The position numbers and the translations under genes were made by a program. Below are positions 42,590 through 55,243 of a DNA stretch of 64,000 nucleotides, piece by piece. Each line of letters starts with the position of its first letter. Within the stretch, counting starts at the first letter, position 1. Under the pieces are notes generated by a model. The model saw only the letters and a list, made by a program, of their open reading frames with translations. It was not told where the DNA came from and ran no database searches. The stretch is taken from NCBI RefSeq assembly GCF_014495685.1, contig NZ_JACTVI010000013.1, positions 58,489 through 122,488 of the forward strand, given 5' to 3'. Source of the stretch: Streptomyces sp. TRM68367. Lineage in GTDB: Bacteria > Actinomycetota > Actinomycetes > Streptomycetales > Streptomycetaceae.

Positions 42590-43156
42590 GTGGCTTCCAC
42601 GAACGACCTCAAGAACGGCATGGTGCTCAAGCTCGAAGGCGGCCAGCTCTGGTCCGTCGTCGAGTTCCAGCACGTCAAGCCCGGCAAGGGCCCGGCCTTC
42701 GTGCGCACCAAGCTCAAGAACGTGCTGTCCGGCAAGGTGGTCGACAAGACCTTCAACGCCGGCGTCAAGGTCGAAACGGCCACTGTCGACAAGCGCGACA
42801 TGCAGTTCTCGTACATGGACGGTGACTACTTCGTCTTCATGGACATGGAGACCTACGACCAGCTGCACATCGACCGCAAGGTCGTCGGTGACGCCGCGAA
42901 CTTCCTCGTCGAGGGCTTCGAGGCGACCGTGGCCCAGCACGAGGGCGAGGTGCTTTTCGTCGAGCTGCCGGCCGCCGTCGAGCTGACCATCCAGGAGACC
43001 GAGCCGGGCATCCAGGGCGACCGCTCCACCGGCGGCACCAAGCCCGCCACGCTGGAGACCGGTCACCAGATCCAGGTCCCGCTCTTCATCACCACCGGTG
43101 AGAAGATCAAGGTCGACACCCGCAGCAGCGACTACCTCGGCCGGGTGACCAGCTAA
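42590..43156 (+). CDS. efp: Elongation factor P
   Basis: The 188-residue factor relieves ribosomes stalled at proline runs. It has the three beta-barrel domains of the family. The functional loop is PGKGPAF with K33 at its tip, the form described in actinobacteria, where no lysine modification is reported. No efp-modification gene (epmA, epmB, ymfI, earP) is seen nearby. The start is GTG at 42590 after CAGGAGA. nusB follows after two bases. Confidence 0.95.
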   Translation: MASTNDLKNGMVLKLEGGQLWSVVEFQHVKPGKGPAFVRTKLKNVLSGKVVDKTFNAGVKVETATVDKRDMQFSYMDGDYFVFMDMETYDQLHIDRKVVGDAANFLVEGFEATVAQHEGEVLFVELPAAVELTIQETEPGIQGDRSTGGTKPATLETGHQIQVPLFITTGEKIKVDTRSSDYLGRVTS

Positions 43157-43158
43157 CC

Positions 43159-43593
43159 GTGGCTGCCCGCAACACGGCCCGCAAGCGCGCCTTCCAGATC
43201 CTCTTCGAGGGCGACCAGCGCGGCGCCGACGTCCTCACGGTCCTCGCGGACTGGGTCCGGCTGTCCCGGACCGACACCCGGCAGCCGCCGGTGAGCGAGT
43301 ACACGATGCAGCTGGTCGAGGGCTATGCGAAGTGCGCTGCGCGGATCGACGAGCTGATTGCACAGTATGCCGTCGGATGGACGCTCGATCGGATGCCGGT
43401 CGTGGACCGCAATATCCTGCGCCTCGGGGCGTATGAGCTGATCTGGGCCGATGAGACGCCGGATGCCGTTGTGCTCGATGAGATGGTGCAGCTGGCGAAG
43501 GAGTTCTCGACCGAGGAGTCGCCGGCGTTCGTCAATGGGCTGCTTGGCCGGTTGAAGGACCTCAAGCCGTCACTGCGTCGCAAAGAGGCGTAG
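43159..43593 (+). CDS. nusB: Transcription antitermination protein NusB
   Basis: The 144-residue all-helical protein binds boxA RNA with S10 during rRNA antitermination. NTARKRAFQILFEGDQ and the C-terminal DEMVQLAKEFSTEESPAFVNGLLG are typical. Codon use changes abruptly at about 43321: the first 54 codons contain one A/T-ending codon, the remaining 91 about 18. The start is a GTG two bases after the efp stop. Confidence 0.93.
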   Translation: MAARNTARKRAFQILFEGDQRGADVLTVLADWVRLSRTDTRQPPVSEYTMQLVEGYAKCAARIDELIAQYAVGWTLDRMPVVDRNILRLGAYELIWADETPDAVVLDEMVQLAKEFSTEESPAFVNGLLGRLKDLKPSLRRKEA

Positions 43594-43720
43594 CGCCCTA
43601 GGGGTGCGCTGGGAGCGCGGCTGCGGGTTGGCTGTGGCTGGTCGCGCCCACGCGGCGGAGCCGCATATCGACACAGACCCGCGCCCCTTCAGGGCGTTGT
43701 TCTTCACGGCATGAAAAAGC

Positions 43721-43762
43721 GCCGGGGTGGCAGGAACCCTCAAGGGGTTCTGCCGCCCCGGC
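43721..43762. terminator. Convergent terminator between nusB and bldD
   Basis: GCCGGGGTGGCAGGAACCC at 43721-43739 pairs with 43745-43762, with one wobble and one bulge. It lies between the convergent nusB and bldD stops and can end both transcripts. Confidence 0.8.
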
Positions 43763-43790
43763 GGCACGTTTCTGCTCAGCCGGGGAGCGG

Positions 43791-44294
43791 TCAGCTTTCC
43801 TCGGCGTGGGTGACCGCGCGGCGGGCGTCCGCGTCCAGGACGCCCCAGCTGATCAGCTGCTCGGTGAGGACCGACGGCGACTGATCGTAGATGACGGCGA
43901 GTGTGCGCAGGTCGTCCTGGCGGATCGAGAGCACCTTGCCGTTGTAGTCACCGCGCTGGGACTGGATCGTGGCCGCGTACCGCTGGAGGGGGCCCGCCTT
44001 CTCGGCCGGCACCGTGGCCAGCCGCTCCAGGTCCAGGACCAGCTTCGGCGGGGGCTCGGCCGCGCCGCCCGGTGTGGTGCCCGGCAGCAGCTCCTGCACG
44101 GGGACCCCGTAGAAATCCGCCAGCTCGGCGAGGCGCTGTACGGTCACGGCACGGTCGCCGCGCTCGTACGACCCGACCACGACCGCCTTCCAGCGTCCCT
44201 GGGACTTCTCCTCGACACCGTGGAGGGAAAGGCCCTGCTGGGTGCGGATGGCCCGGAGCTTGGCCCCGAGCTGTTTGGCGTATTCGCTGGACAT
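43791..44294 (-). CDS. bldD: Developmental master regulator BldD
   Basis: The 167-residue regulator represses sporulation genes during vegetative growth and binds DNA as a dimer glued by tetrameric cyclic di-GMP. The N-terminal Xre-type helix-turn-helix is at about residues 9-67 (LRAIRTQQGLSLHGVEEKS). The C-terminal domain carries the c-di-GMP signature with R-G-D (SQRGDYNG, near 113) and the downstream RQDD (near 125). The ATG at 44294 follows GGGGAG. Two BldD-type palindromes lie 45-74 bp upstream, fitting known autoregulation. Confidence 0.97.
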   Translation of the reverse strand: MSSEYAKQLGAKLRAIRTQQGLSLHGVEEKSQGRWKAVVVGSYERGDRAVTVQRLAELADFYGVPVQELLPGTTPGGAAEPPPKLVLDLERLATVPAEKAGPLQRYAATIQSQRGDYNGKVLSIRQDDLRTLAVIYDQSPSVLTEQLISWGVLDADARRAVTHAEES

Positions 44295-44338
44295 ATAGCT
44301 CCCCGGCACTGTGTCGACGCGGCTGGGCCGCGCGGCTG

Positions 44339-44353
44339 GTAACTCACTGTGAG
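44339..44353. promoter_or_regulatory. BldD-type palindrome, distal half of the pair (one mismatch)
   Basis: GTAACTCACTGTGAG fits the published BldD consensus nTnACnC(A/T)GnGTnAn except for one central base. It directly abuts the perfect site at 44354-44368. Confidence 0.6.
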
Positions 44354-44368
44354 GTTACGCAGCGTGAT
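44354..44368. promoter_or_regulatory. BldD-binding palindrome (perfect match)
   Basis: GTTACGCAGCGTGAT matches every fixed position of the BldD consensus nTnACnC(A/T)GnGTnAn. It is 60-74 bp upstream of the bldD start, where autorepression of bldD is known in S. coelicolor. Confidence 0.8.
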
Positions 44369-44476
44369 TCTCCTGCGTCAAGCCGAATGGTCCACACCGA
44401 CTCTTCCGTGGTATCGGCGATCGACTGGGCCGAGTGGGTGACAAGGGCCGGTCGTGGGACCGTCCGGAGGCCCCGC

Positions 44477-44548
44477 TACCGGCTGCTATGAGGCCTGGCA
44501 CCGGCTGCCAGGGGGCCTGCCACCGGCTGCCGGGGTGGCCTGCTACCG
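44477..44548 (+). repeat. Three tandem copies of a 22-23-bp unit upstream of pyrR
   Basis: Units at 44477-44498, 44499-44520 and 44521-44543 share ACCGGCTGC and GGCCTG; a partial fourth, TACCG, follows. They fill the space between the BldD sites and the PyrR element in the 320-bp divergent region. Confidence 0.75.
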
Positions 44549-44564
44549 TGGATGGCGCAATTCC

Positions 44565-44606
44565 GACGTCCTTTAAGGTCCGTCCCGTGAGGCGGAGAAG
44601 GAGGTC
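44565..44606 (+). promoter_or_regulatory. PyrR-type RNA element covering the pyrR ribosome binding site
   Basis: GAC-G-TCCTT at 44565-44573 can pair with AAGGA-G-GTC at 44598-44606, which contains the Shine-Dalgarno AAGGAGG. Inside, CCG and CGG frame a loop with CGTGAGGC, resembling the AGAGGCU-type loop bound by PyrR. In Mycobacterium PyrR represses translation through such a site. The likely effect here is that uridine nucleotide-bound PyrR blocks translation of pyrR and of coupled pyr genes. Confidence 0.7.
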
Positions 44607-44614
44607 CGTTTCAT

Positions 44615-45181
44615 ATGGACAAGCAGGACACGCAGTCCGATGCACGGCCCGTTCTCGAAGGGCCCGACATCGCGCGGGTACTGACCCGCATCGCCCACGA
44701 GATCGTCGAGCGCGCCAAGGGCGCCGACGACGTGGTGCTCCTCGGCATTCCGACGCGCGGGGTCTTCCTCGCCCAGCGGCTCGCCGTCAAGCTCGAAGAG
44801 ATCACCGAACGCAAGGTGCCGTGCGGTTCGCTCGACATCACCATGTACCGCGACGACCTGCGCATGCACCCGCCGCGTGCGCTGGCCCGCACCGAGATTC
44901 CCGGTGACGGCATCGACGGCCGCCTCGTCGTCCTCGTCGACGACGTGCTCTTCTCCGGCCGTACCATCCGCGCCGCCCTCGACGCCCTGAACGACATCGG
45001 GCGCCCGCGCGCGGTGCAGCTCGCGGTCCTCGTCGACCGCGGCCACCGCGAACTGCCCATCCGCGCCGACTACGTCGGCAAGAACCTCCCCACGTCGTTG
45101 CGGGAGACGGTCAAGGTCCAGCTCGCCGAGGAGGACGGTCGCGACACCGTGCTGCTCGGCGTCAAGCAGCCCGCCCAGTAG
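44615..45181 (+). CDS. pyrR: Pyrimidine operon regulatory protein / uracil phosphoribosyltransferase
   Basis: The 188-residue protein has the PRPP motif [19 protein letters not shown] and the PyrR-specific region [16 protein letters not shown]. PyrR proteins bind pyr mRNA when uridine nucleotides are plentiful and often retain weak uracil phosphoribosyltransferase activity. An excellent ribosome binding site (AAGGAGG, 44598-44604) precedes the ATG and lies within a foldable RNA element. It heads the pyr cluster. Confidence 0.95.
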   Translation: MDKQDTQSDARPVLEGPDIARVLTRIAHEIVERAKGADDVVLLGIPTRGVFLAQRLAVKLEEITERKVPCGSLDITMYRDDLRMHPPRALARTEIPGDGIDGRLVVLVDDVLFSGRTIRAALDALNDIGRPRAVQLAVLVDRGHRELPIRADYVGKNLPTSLRETVKVQLAEEDGRDTVLLGVKQPAQ

Positions 45182-45285
45182 CAGCCGAGGCGCACGGCAG
45201 CTGCCGTACGCCCGCTCAGCGCGCCCTCGTGTGCGCCCGTCTGCCCCGAATTCTTGCGAATTAACTGCCTTACGGAGCCTGACAG

Positions 45286-46275
45286 ATGCAGCGCCATCTC
45301 ATCTCGGCCGCCGACCTCACCCGCGACGACGCCGTCCTGATCCTCGACACCGCCGAGGAGATGGCCCGGGTCGCCGACCGGCCGATCAAGAAGCTGCCGA
45401 CCCTGCGCGGCCGCACCGTCGTGAACCTCTTCTTCGAGGACTCCACCCGCACCCGGATCTCCTTCGAGGCCGCCGAGAAGCGGCTGTCCGCGGACGTCAT
45501 CAACTTCTCCGCCAAGGGCTCCAGCGTGTCCAAGGGCGAGTCCCTGAAGGACACCGCCCAGACCCTGGAGGCCATGGGCGTCGACGCCGTCGTCATCCGG
45601 CACGGCGCCTCCGGAGCCCCGTACCGGCTGGCCAACTCCGGCTGGATCGACGCAGCCGTGATCAACGCCGGCGACGGCACCCACCAGCACCCCACCCAGG
45701 CCCTGCTGGACGCCTTCACCATGCGCCGCCGGCTGGTCGGCCGGGACGCCGGGATCGGCCAGGACCTGTCCGGCCGGCAGATCACCCTCGTCGGCGACGT
45801 GCTGCACAGCCGCGTCGCCCGCTCCAACGTCGACCTGCTGCACACCCTCGGCGCCGAGGTCACCCTCGTCGCCCCGCCCACCCTGCTGCCGGTCGGCGTC
45901 GAGACCTGGCCGTGCGAGGTGTCGTACGACCTCGACAGCACGCTGCCGAAGTCCGACGCGGTGATGATGCTGCGCGTCCAGCGCGAGCGGATGAACGCCG
46001 CCTTCTTCCCGACCGAGCGCGAGTACTCCCGGCGCTACGGCCTCGACGGCGACCGCATGGCGCGGATGCCCGAGCACGCCATCGTCATGCACCCCGGTCC
46101 GATGGTCCGCGGCATGGAGATCACCGCCGAGGTCGCCGACTCCGAGCGCTGCACCGTCGTCGAGCAGGTCGCCAACGGCGTCTCCACCCGGATGGCCGTG
46201 CTGTACCTGCTGCTCGGCGGCAACGAACCCGCCCTCACCCACGCCCGTACCACCGAGGAGAAACAAGAACGATGA
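45286..46275 (+). CDS. pyrB: Aspartate carbamoyltransferase catalytic subunit
   Basis: The 329-residue enzyme makes carbamoyl aspartate. The carbamoyl-phosphate motif is STRTR at residues 53-57, with HPTQ in the middle and the conserved [11 protein letters not shown] near the C-terminus. No regulatory pyrI gene is present, as usual outside enterobacteria. The stop overlaps the pyrC start. It begins 104 bp after pyrR. Confidence 0.96.
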   Translation: MQRHLISAADLTRDDAVLILDTAEEMARVADRPIKKLPTLRGRTVVNLFFEDSTRTRISFEAAEKRLSADVINFSAKGSSVSKGESLKDTAQTLEAMGVDAVVIRHGASGAPYRLANSGWIDAAVINAGDGTHQHPTQALLDAFTMRRRLVGRDAGIGQDLSGRQITLVGDVLHSRVARSNVDLLHTLGAEVTLVAPPTLLPVGVETWPCEVSYDLDSTLPKSDAVMMLRVQRERMNAAFFPTEREYSRRYGLDGDRMARMPEHAIVMHPGPMVRGMEITAEVADSERCTVVEQVANGVSTRMAVLYLLLGGNEPALTHARTTEEKQER

Positions 46276-47585
46276 GCAAGACCCTGATCCGTGGTGCGAA
46301 GGTACTCGGCGGCGAGCCGCAGGACGTGCTGATCGACGGCGGGACGATCGCCGAGGTGGGCGGCGGCCTGTCGGCCGAGGGCGCCGGTCGTGCCGGAGGC
46401 GCGCAGGATGTGACCGTTGTGGACGCCGAGGGCAAGGTGCTGCTGCCGGGCCTGGTCGACCTGCACACCCACCTGCGCGAGCCGGGCCGCGAGGACTCCG
46501 AGACCGTGCTGACCGGCACCCGCGCGGCGGCCTCCGGCGGCTACACCGCCGTGTTCGCCATGGCCAACACCTTCCCGGTCGCCGACACCGCCGGCGTAGT
46601 CGAGCAGGTCTGGCGGCTCGGCAAGGAGCACGGCTACTGCGACGTGCGGCCGATCGGCGCCGTCACCGTCGGCCTGGAGGGCAGCAAGCTCGCCGAACTG
46701 GGCGCAATGCACGAGTCGGCGGCCGGTGTCACCGTCTTCTCCGACGACGGCAAGTGCGTGCACGACGCCGTGATCATGCGCCGGGCCCTGGAGTACGTGA
46801 AGGCCTTCGGCGGCGTGATCGCCCAGCACGCGCAGGAGCCGCGGCTGACCGAGGGCGCCGAGATGAACGAGGGCATCGTCTCCGCCGAGCTGGGGCTCGG
46901 GGGCTGGCCTGCGGTGGCCGAAGAATCGATCATCGCCCGGGACGTCCTGCTCGCCGAGCACGTCGGCTCGCGCGTGCACATCTGCCACCTGTCGACCGCC
47001 GGGTCGGTGGAGATCGTCCGGTGGGCCAAGTCCCGCGGCATCGACGTCACCGCCGAGGTGACCCCGCACCACCTCCTCCTCACCGACGAGCTGGTCCGGA
47101 CGTACAACCCGGTCTACAAGGTCAACCCGCCGCTGCGCACCGAGCGTGACGTCACGGCGCTGCGGGAGGCGCTCGCCGACGGCACGATCGACATCGTCGC
47201 CACCGACCACGCCCCGCACCCGCACGAGGACAAGGACTGCGAGTGGGCCGCGGCCGCCATGGGCATGGTCGGCCTGGAGACCGCGTTGTCAGTGGTCCAG
47301 GAGACCATGGTCGACACGGGCCTGCTGGACTGGGCCGGCGTAGCCGACCGTATGTCCGTCAAGCCCGCGCAGATCGGACAGGCCGCGGGCCACGGCCGTC
47401 CCGTCTCGGCAGGTGAGCCCGCCAACCTCACCCTCGTCGACACGGCATACCGTGGCTCCGTGGATCCCGCGGGCTTCGCCTCGCGCAGCCGCAACACCCC
47501 GTACGAGGGGCGTGAGCTGCCGGGCCGTGTGACGCACACGTGGTTGCGGGGCAAGGCCACGCTCGTCGACGGGAAGCTCACGTGA
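46272..47585 (+). CDS. pyrC: Dihydroorotase
   Basis: The 437-residue type I dihydroorotase closes carbamoyl aspartate to dihydroorotate. Zinc ligands H65 and H67 lie in [22 protein letters not shown] and the catalytic aspartate in ATDHAPH are also present. Start and stop both overlap neighbours (ATGA with pyrB, GTGA with the next gene), linking translation through carA. Confidence 0.95.
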   Translation: MSKTLIRGAKVLGGEPQDVLIDGGTIAEVGGGLSAEGAGRAGGAQDVTVVDAEGKVLLPGLVDLHTHLREPGREDSETVLTGTRAAASGGYTAVFAMANTFPVADTAGVVEQVWRLGKEHGYCDVRPIGAVTVGLEGSKLAELGAMHESAAGVTVFSDDGKCVHDAVIMRRALEYVKAFGGVIAQHAQEPRLTEGAEMNEGIVSAELGLGGWPAVAEESIIARDVLLAEHVGSRVHICHLSTAGSVEIVRWAKSRGIDVTAEVTPHHLLLTDELVRTYNPVYKVNPPLRTERDVTALREALADGTIDIVATDHAPHPHEDKDCEWAAAAMGMVGLETALSVVQETMVDTGLLDWAGVADRMSVKPAQIGQAAGHGRPVSAGEPANLTLVDTAYRGSVDPAGFASRSRNTPYEGRELPGRVTHTWLRGKATLVDGKLT

Positions 47586-48151
47586 CACCTGTACTCCTCC
47601 TGGCCGCCGAGAAGGAATCGGCGCAAGTGACCGACTGGGCCGCCCGGATCGGCTGGGTCGTCGGCCTCGCCCTCTTCGTCGCGCTCGTCTACTGGCTGAT
47701 GCGCGAGGGCTGGAAGTGGCGCGGCACGCTCCAGGGCGACCTGCCCGAACTGCCCGTGGCACCGGACGACCCCGGCCCGGCACAGCTGAGCCTGAGCGGC
47801 CGCTACCACGGCTCCACCACCGCCGGTCAGTGGCTCGACCGCATCGTCGCGCACGGCCTCGGCACCCGCAGCCGGGTCGAGCTCACCCTGACGGACGCGG
47901 GACTGGACGTCGTACGCCCCGGGGCGACCGACTTCTTCATCCCGGCCGGCGCGGTGCGCGAGGCCCGGCTCGACAAGGGCATCGCCGGCAAGGTGCTCAC
48001 CGAGGGCGGTCTGCTGATCGTGACCTGGGCGCACGGCGAGAAGCTGATCGACTCCGGGTTCCGCTCCGACCGCGCGGCCGAGCACAACGAGTGGGCCGAC
48101 GCCCTCACCTCCATGATCGAAACCAACAGCACGGAAGGCGCCGAACGATGA
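47582..48151 (+). CDS. PH-domain-like membrane protein of the pyr cluster
   Basis: The 189-residue protein has one membrane helix at about residues 20-37, then a folded domain with beta-rich PH-like sequence ([48 protein letters not shown]). A similar gene lies between pyrC and carA in Mycobacterium, so the linkage is old, but no role in pyrimidine synthesis is known. It is coupled by overlaps to pyrC and carA. Confidence 0.82.
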   Translation: MTPVLLLAAEKESAQVTDWAARIGWVVGLALFVALVYWLMREGWKWRGTLQGDLPELPVAPDDPGPAQLSLSGRYHGSTTAGQWLDRIVAHGLGTRSRVELTLTDAGLDVVRPGATDFFIPAGAVREARLDKGIAGKVLTEGGLLIVTWAHGEKLIDSGFRSDRAAEHNEWADALTSMIETNSTEGAER

Positions 48152-49282
48152 CGACCTCCACAATGGAAGCCGGCAAGGCTCCCGCCGTACTCGTCCTGGA
48201 GGACGGCCGGACCTTCCGCGGCCGCGCCTACGGGGCCGTGGGGGAGACCTTCGGCGAAGCGGTGTTCTCCACCGGCATGACCGGCTACCAGGAGACCCTC
48301 ACCGACCCGTCGTACGACCGCCAGATCGTCGTCGCCACCGCCCCGCAGATCGGCAACACCGGCTGGAACGACGAGGACGACGAGTCCCACCGCATCTGGG
48401 TCTCGGGATACGTCGTGCGCGACCCCGCGCGCGTGCCGTCCAACTGGCGCGCCAAGCGCTCCCTCGACGACGAACTGGTCCGGCAGGGCGTCGTCGGCAT
48501 CTCCGGCATCGACACCCGGGCCCTCACCCGCCACCTGCGCGAGCGCGGCTCGATGCGGGCCGGCATCTTCTCCGGCGAGGCGGTAGCACCCGAGGCGGAC
48601 CTCCTCGCGCGCGTGCAGGAGCAGCCGCACATGAAGGGCGCGAGCCTCTACGAGGAGGTCGCCACCCAGGAGGCGTACGTCGTCCCGGCGGTCGGCGCGA
48701 AGAGGTTCACCGTCGCCGCGATCGACCTCGGCATCAAGGGCATGACCCCGCACCGCATGGCCGAGCGCGGCATCGAGGTGCACGTGCTGCCCGCGACGGC
48801 GACCGAGGAGGACGTCTACGCCGTGGGCCCCGACGGCGTGTTCTTCTCCAACGGCCCCGGCGACCCGGCCACCGCCGACGGCCCCGTGGCGCTGATGACG
48901 GCCGTCCTGAAGCGCGGGACGCCGCTGTTCGGCATCTGCTTCGGCAACCAGGTCCTCGGCCGCGCCCTCGGCTTCGGCACGTACAAGCTGAAGTACGGCC
49001 ACCGCGGCATCAACCAGCCGGTCCAGGACCGCACCACGGGCAAGGTCGAGGTCACCGCGCACAACCACGGCTTCGCCGTGGACGCCCCGCTCGACCAGGT
49101 CAGCGACACGCCGTTCGGCCGCGCCGAGGTGTCCCACGTCTGCCTGAACGACAACGTCGTGGAGGGGCTGCAGTTGCTCGACCAGCCGGCCTTCTCCGTC
49201 CAGTACCACCCCGAAGCGGCCGCCGGTCCGCACGACGCCGCCTACCTGTTCGACCGCTTCGTCTCCCTGATGGAGGGCCAGC

Positions 49283-49290
<8 letters not shown>
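48148..49290 (+). CDS. carA: Carbamoyl-phosphate synthase small subunit (glutaminase)
   Basis: The 380-residue subunit takes ammonia from glutamine for CarB. The nucleophile is C264 in GICFGNQ, where most homologues have GICLGHQ, and the His-Glu pair is in [11 protein letters not shown]. The N-terminal CPSase domain with [15 protein letters not shown] is complete. It starts inside the preceding stop and overlaps carB by 8 bp. Confidence 0.95.
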
Positions 49291-52600
<3,310 letters not shown>

Positions 52601-52605
52601 CAGCC

Positions 52606-52639
52606 AAGAGGGGGACACCGGAAACGGTGTCCCCCTCTT
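52606..52639 (+). terminator. Terminator between carB and pyrD
   Basis: A perfect 15-bp stem (52606-52620 with 52625-52639) is capped by a GAAA tetraloop and followed by CGTG. It lies 5 bp after the carB stop and only 17 bp before the pyrD start, so it may act as a partial terminator inside the pyr cluster. Confidence 0.85.
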
Positions 52640-52656
52640 CGTGAGGACACTGACTG

Positions 52657-53766
52657 ATGTACAAACACTTCTTCCATTTGGTTTTCCAACGGATGGACCC
52701 GGAACAGGCGCATCACCTGGCCTTCCGCTGGATCCGCCTCGCCGCCCGCGTCCCCGTGCTGCGCACGTTCCTCGCGGCCGCCCTCGCGCCCCGCCACAAG
52801 GAACTCCGCACGGAGGCATTCGGCCTGCGGATGCACGGCCCCTTCGGGCTCGCCGCCGGCTTCGACAAGAACGCCGTCGGCATCGACGGGATGGCGATGC
52901 TCGGCTTCGACCACGTCGAGATCGGTACGGTGACCGGGGAGCCGCAGCCGGGCAACCCGAAGAAGCGGCTGTTCCGGCTGGCCGGGGACCGGGCGCTGAT
53001 CAACCGCATGGGCTTCAACAACGAAGGCTCGCTCGCGGTCGCCGCGCGCCTGGCGTCCCGTACGCCCGTCTTCCGGACCGCCGTCGGCGTCAACATCGGC
53101 AAGACCAAGGTCGTCCCCGAGGACGAGGCCGTCGCGGACTACGTGAAGTCGGCCGAGCGGCTGGCGCCGTACGCCGACTACCTGGTGGTCAACGTCTCGT
53201 CCCCGAACACGCCCGGACTGCGGAACCTGCAGGCCACCGAGGCGCTGCGCCCTCTGCTGAGCGCCGTCCGCGAGGCCGCCGACCGTACTGTGCCTTCGAG
53301 GCGTGTCCCCCTGCTGGTGAAGATCGCGCCGGACCTCGCCGACGAGGACGTCGACGCGGTCGCCGACCTGGCCATGGAGCTGGGTCTGGACGGGATCATC
53401 GCCACGAACACCACCATCGCGCGCGAGGGACTCGGGCTGACCTCCGGCCCGGCTCTGGTGAAGGAGACCGGCGGCCTGTCCGGGGCGCCCCTGAAGACAC
53501 GCTCTCTGGAGGTCCTGCGCCGCCTCTACGCGCGCGTGGGGGACCGGATCACCCTGGTGGGTGTCGGCGGCATCGAGACCGCCGAGGACGCCTGGCAGCG
53601 CATCCTGGCCGGTGCCACGCTGGTGCAGGGCTACAGCGCGTTCGTCTACGAGGGGCCCTTCTGGAGCCGCGCGATCCACAAGGGGCTCGCCGCACGCCTG
53701 CGCACGAGCCCGTACGACACGCTGGCCGACGCGGTCGGCGCCGACGTGAGGAAGAAGACCGCATGA
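52657..53766 (+). CDS. pyrD: Dihydroorotate dehydrogenase (quinone), class 2
   Basis: The 369-residue flavoenzyme oxidises dihydroorotate and passes electrons to menaquinone. The N-terminal amphipathic extension (residues 1-40) is the membrane-binding domain of class 2. FMN and substrate motifs include GLAAGFDKN, NRMGFNNEG and the catalytic serine in VNVSSPNTPGLR. It follows the carB terminator and overlaps pyrF by four bases. Confidence 0.95.
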   Translation: MYKHFFHLVFQRMDPEQAHHLAFRWIRLAARVPVLRTFLAAALAPRHKELRTEAFGLRMHGPFGLAAGFDKNAVGIDGMAMLGFDHVEIGTVTGEPQPGNPKKRLFRLAGDRALINRMGFNNEGSLAVAARLASRTPVFRTAVGVNIGKTKVVPEDEAVADYVKSAERLAPYADYLVVNVSSPNTPGLRNLQATEALRPLLSAVREAADRTVPSRRVPLLVKIAPDLADEDVDAVADLAMELGLDGIIATNTTIAREGLGLTSGPALVKETGGLSGAPLKTRSLEVLRRLYARVGDRITLVGVGGIETAEDAWQRILAGATLVQGYSAFVYEGPFWSRAIHKGLAARLRTSPYDTLADAVGADVRKKTA

Positions 53767-54605
53767 GCCTGGAACCCTTTGGCGCGCGCCTGCGACGGGC
53801 CATGGACGAGCGCGGCCCGCTGTGCGTGGGCATCGACCCGCACGCAGCCCTGCTCGCCGACTGGGGCCTGAACGACGACGTGGCGGGCCTGGAGCGGTTC
53901 AGCCGCACGGTCGTGGAGGCCGTGGCCGACCGGGTCGCCGTCCTGAAGCCGCAGAGCGCGTTCTTCGAGCGGTTCGGCTCACGCGGCGTCGCCGTCCTGG
54001 AGAAGGCGGTGGCCGAGGCGCGGGCGGCCGGCGCACTGGTCGTGACGGACGCCAAGCGCGGCGACATCGGCTCGACCATGGCGGCGTACGCCGAGGCGTT
54101 TCTGCACAAGGACGCCCCGCTGTTCTCGGACGCCCTGACCGTCTCGCCGTATCTGGGCTACGGGTCCCTGAAGCCGGCCGTGGACCTGGCCCGGGAGAGC
54201 GGCGCGGGCCTGTTCGTGCTGGCGCTGACCTCGAACCCGGAGGGCGGCGAGGTGCAGCACGCGGTGCGCGCCGGGGGGCGCAACGTCGGGGCGACCATGC
54301 TGGCGCACCTGGCCGCCGAGAACGCGGGGGAGCGGCCCCTGGGCTCCTTCGGCGCGGTCGTGGGCGCCACGCTCGGCGACCTGTCGTCCTACGACCTGGA
54401 CATCAACGGTCCGCTCCTGGCGCCCGGCATCGGTGCCCAGGGGGCCACTCCGGCCGACCTTCCCCGGGTCTTCGGGGCCGCGGTGCGCAATGTCGTGCCG
54501 AACGTCAGCCGGGGGGTGCTGCGGCACGGGCCCGACATCGGCGCGCTGCGGGTGGCCGCGGAGCGTGTCGCGGACGAGATCCGGGCCGCCGTGGCGGCCG
54601 CCTGA
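53763..54605 (+). CDS. pyrF: Orotidine 5'-phosphate decarboxylase
   Basis: The 280-residue enzyme performs the last step to UMP. The type 2 family form is shown by VGIDPH, LKPQSAFFERFG, the catalytic VTDAKRGDIGST and the late APGIGAQGATPADL. It ends the pyrimidine cluster, coupled to pyrD by ATGA. Confidence 0.95.
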   Translation: MSLEPFGARLRRAMDERGPLCVGIDPHAALLADWGLNDDVAGLERFSRTVVEAVADRVAVLKPQSAFFERFGSRGVAVLEKAVAEARAAGALVVTDAKRGDIGSTMAAYAEAFLHKDAPLFSDALTVSPYLGYGSLKPAVDLARESGAGLFVLALTSNPEGGEVQHAVRAGGRNVGATMLAHLAAENAGERPLGSFGAVVGATLGDLSSYDLDINGPLLAPGIGAQGATPADLPRVFGAAVRNVVPNVSRGVLRHGPDIGALRVAAERVADEIRAAVAAA

Positions 54606-54653
54606 GCCGTTCCGGCCGGTCACGGGAGTGCTCCGAGGAGAGAGGACAGGCCG

Positions 54654-54706
54654 ACTTGAGTCTGAATACATCCTCAAATCCAGGGCATTATGTCCTAAAT
54701 ATCCGT
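54654..54706. promoter_or_regulatory. A/T-rich patch in the pyrF-sIHF spacer
   Basis: The 277-bp spacer before sIHF contains a 50-bp stretch with TGAATACATCC, GCATTATGTCC and TAAATATCC, far richer in A/T than its surroundings. TTGAGT at 54656 and TAAATA at 54695 resemble promoter hexamers but are not well spaced. It is a plausible promoter or nucleoid-protein site. Confidence 0.35.
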
Positions 54707-54882
54707 CCTGGCGGAGGCTGACCAGGACTTTTCCGCTGTTCTCGCTGACTCTGGCGGACTTGGCCGCTAGTCTCCGACGAGAGTGAACGGGCAAGCGTGT
54801 TGCTCGTGGCTCCCCAGGTGTGGGGCGACTAGGTTCCTCACCGGTCCGTATCCGACAGTTCGACATCCGAGGTGACGTAGGC

Positions 54883-55206
54883 GTGGCTCTTCCGCCCCTT
54901 ACCCCTGAACAGCGCGCAGCCGCGCTCGAAAAGGCCGCCGCGGCTCGCCGGGAGCGGGCCGAGGTCAAGAATCGACTCAAGCACTCCGGCGCCTCTCTCC
55001 ACGAGGTCATCAAGCAGGGCCAGGAGAACGACGTCATCGGCAAGATGAAGGTCTCCGCCCTTCTTGAGTCCCTGCCGGGCGTGGGCAAGGTCCGCGCCAA
55101 GCAGATCATGGAGCGACTCGGCATCTCCGAGAGCCGCCGTGTGCGTGGCCTCGGCTCCAACCAGATCGCCTCCCTGGAGCGCGAGTTCGGCAGCACCGCC
55201 AAGTGA
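54883..55206 (+). CDS. Streptomyces integration host factor sIHF
   Basis: The 107-residue basic nucleoid-associated protein is unrelated to enterobacterial IHF. It contains a long N-terminal helix ([21 protein letters not shown]) and a helix-two-turn-helix DNA-binding part around [20 protein letters not shown]. sIHF binds DNA without strict sequence preference and affects topology, sporulation septation and antibiotic production. The GTG at 54883 gives the 107-residue length known from S. coelicolor; an upstream in-frame start would add 21 unlikely residues. Confidence 0.95.
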   Translation: MALPPLTPEQRAAALEKAAAARRERAEVKNRLKHSGASLHEVIKQGQENDVIGKMKVSALLESLPGVGKVRAKQIMERLGISESRRVRGLGSNQIASLEREFGSTAK

Positions 55207-55243
55207 GTCCGGACCACTCCGGGATTGCTGGAATAATCGCTGC

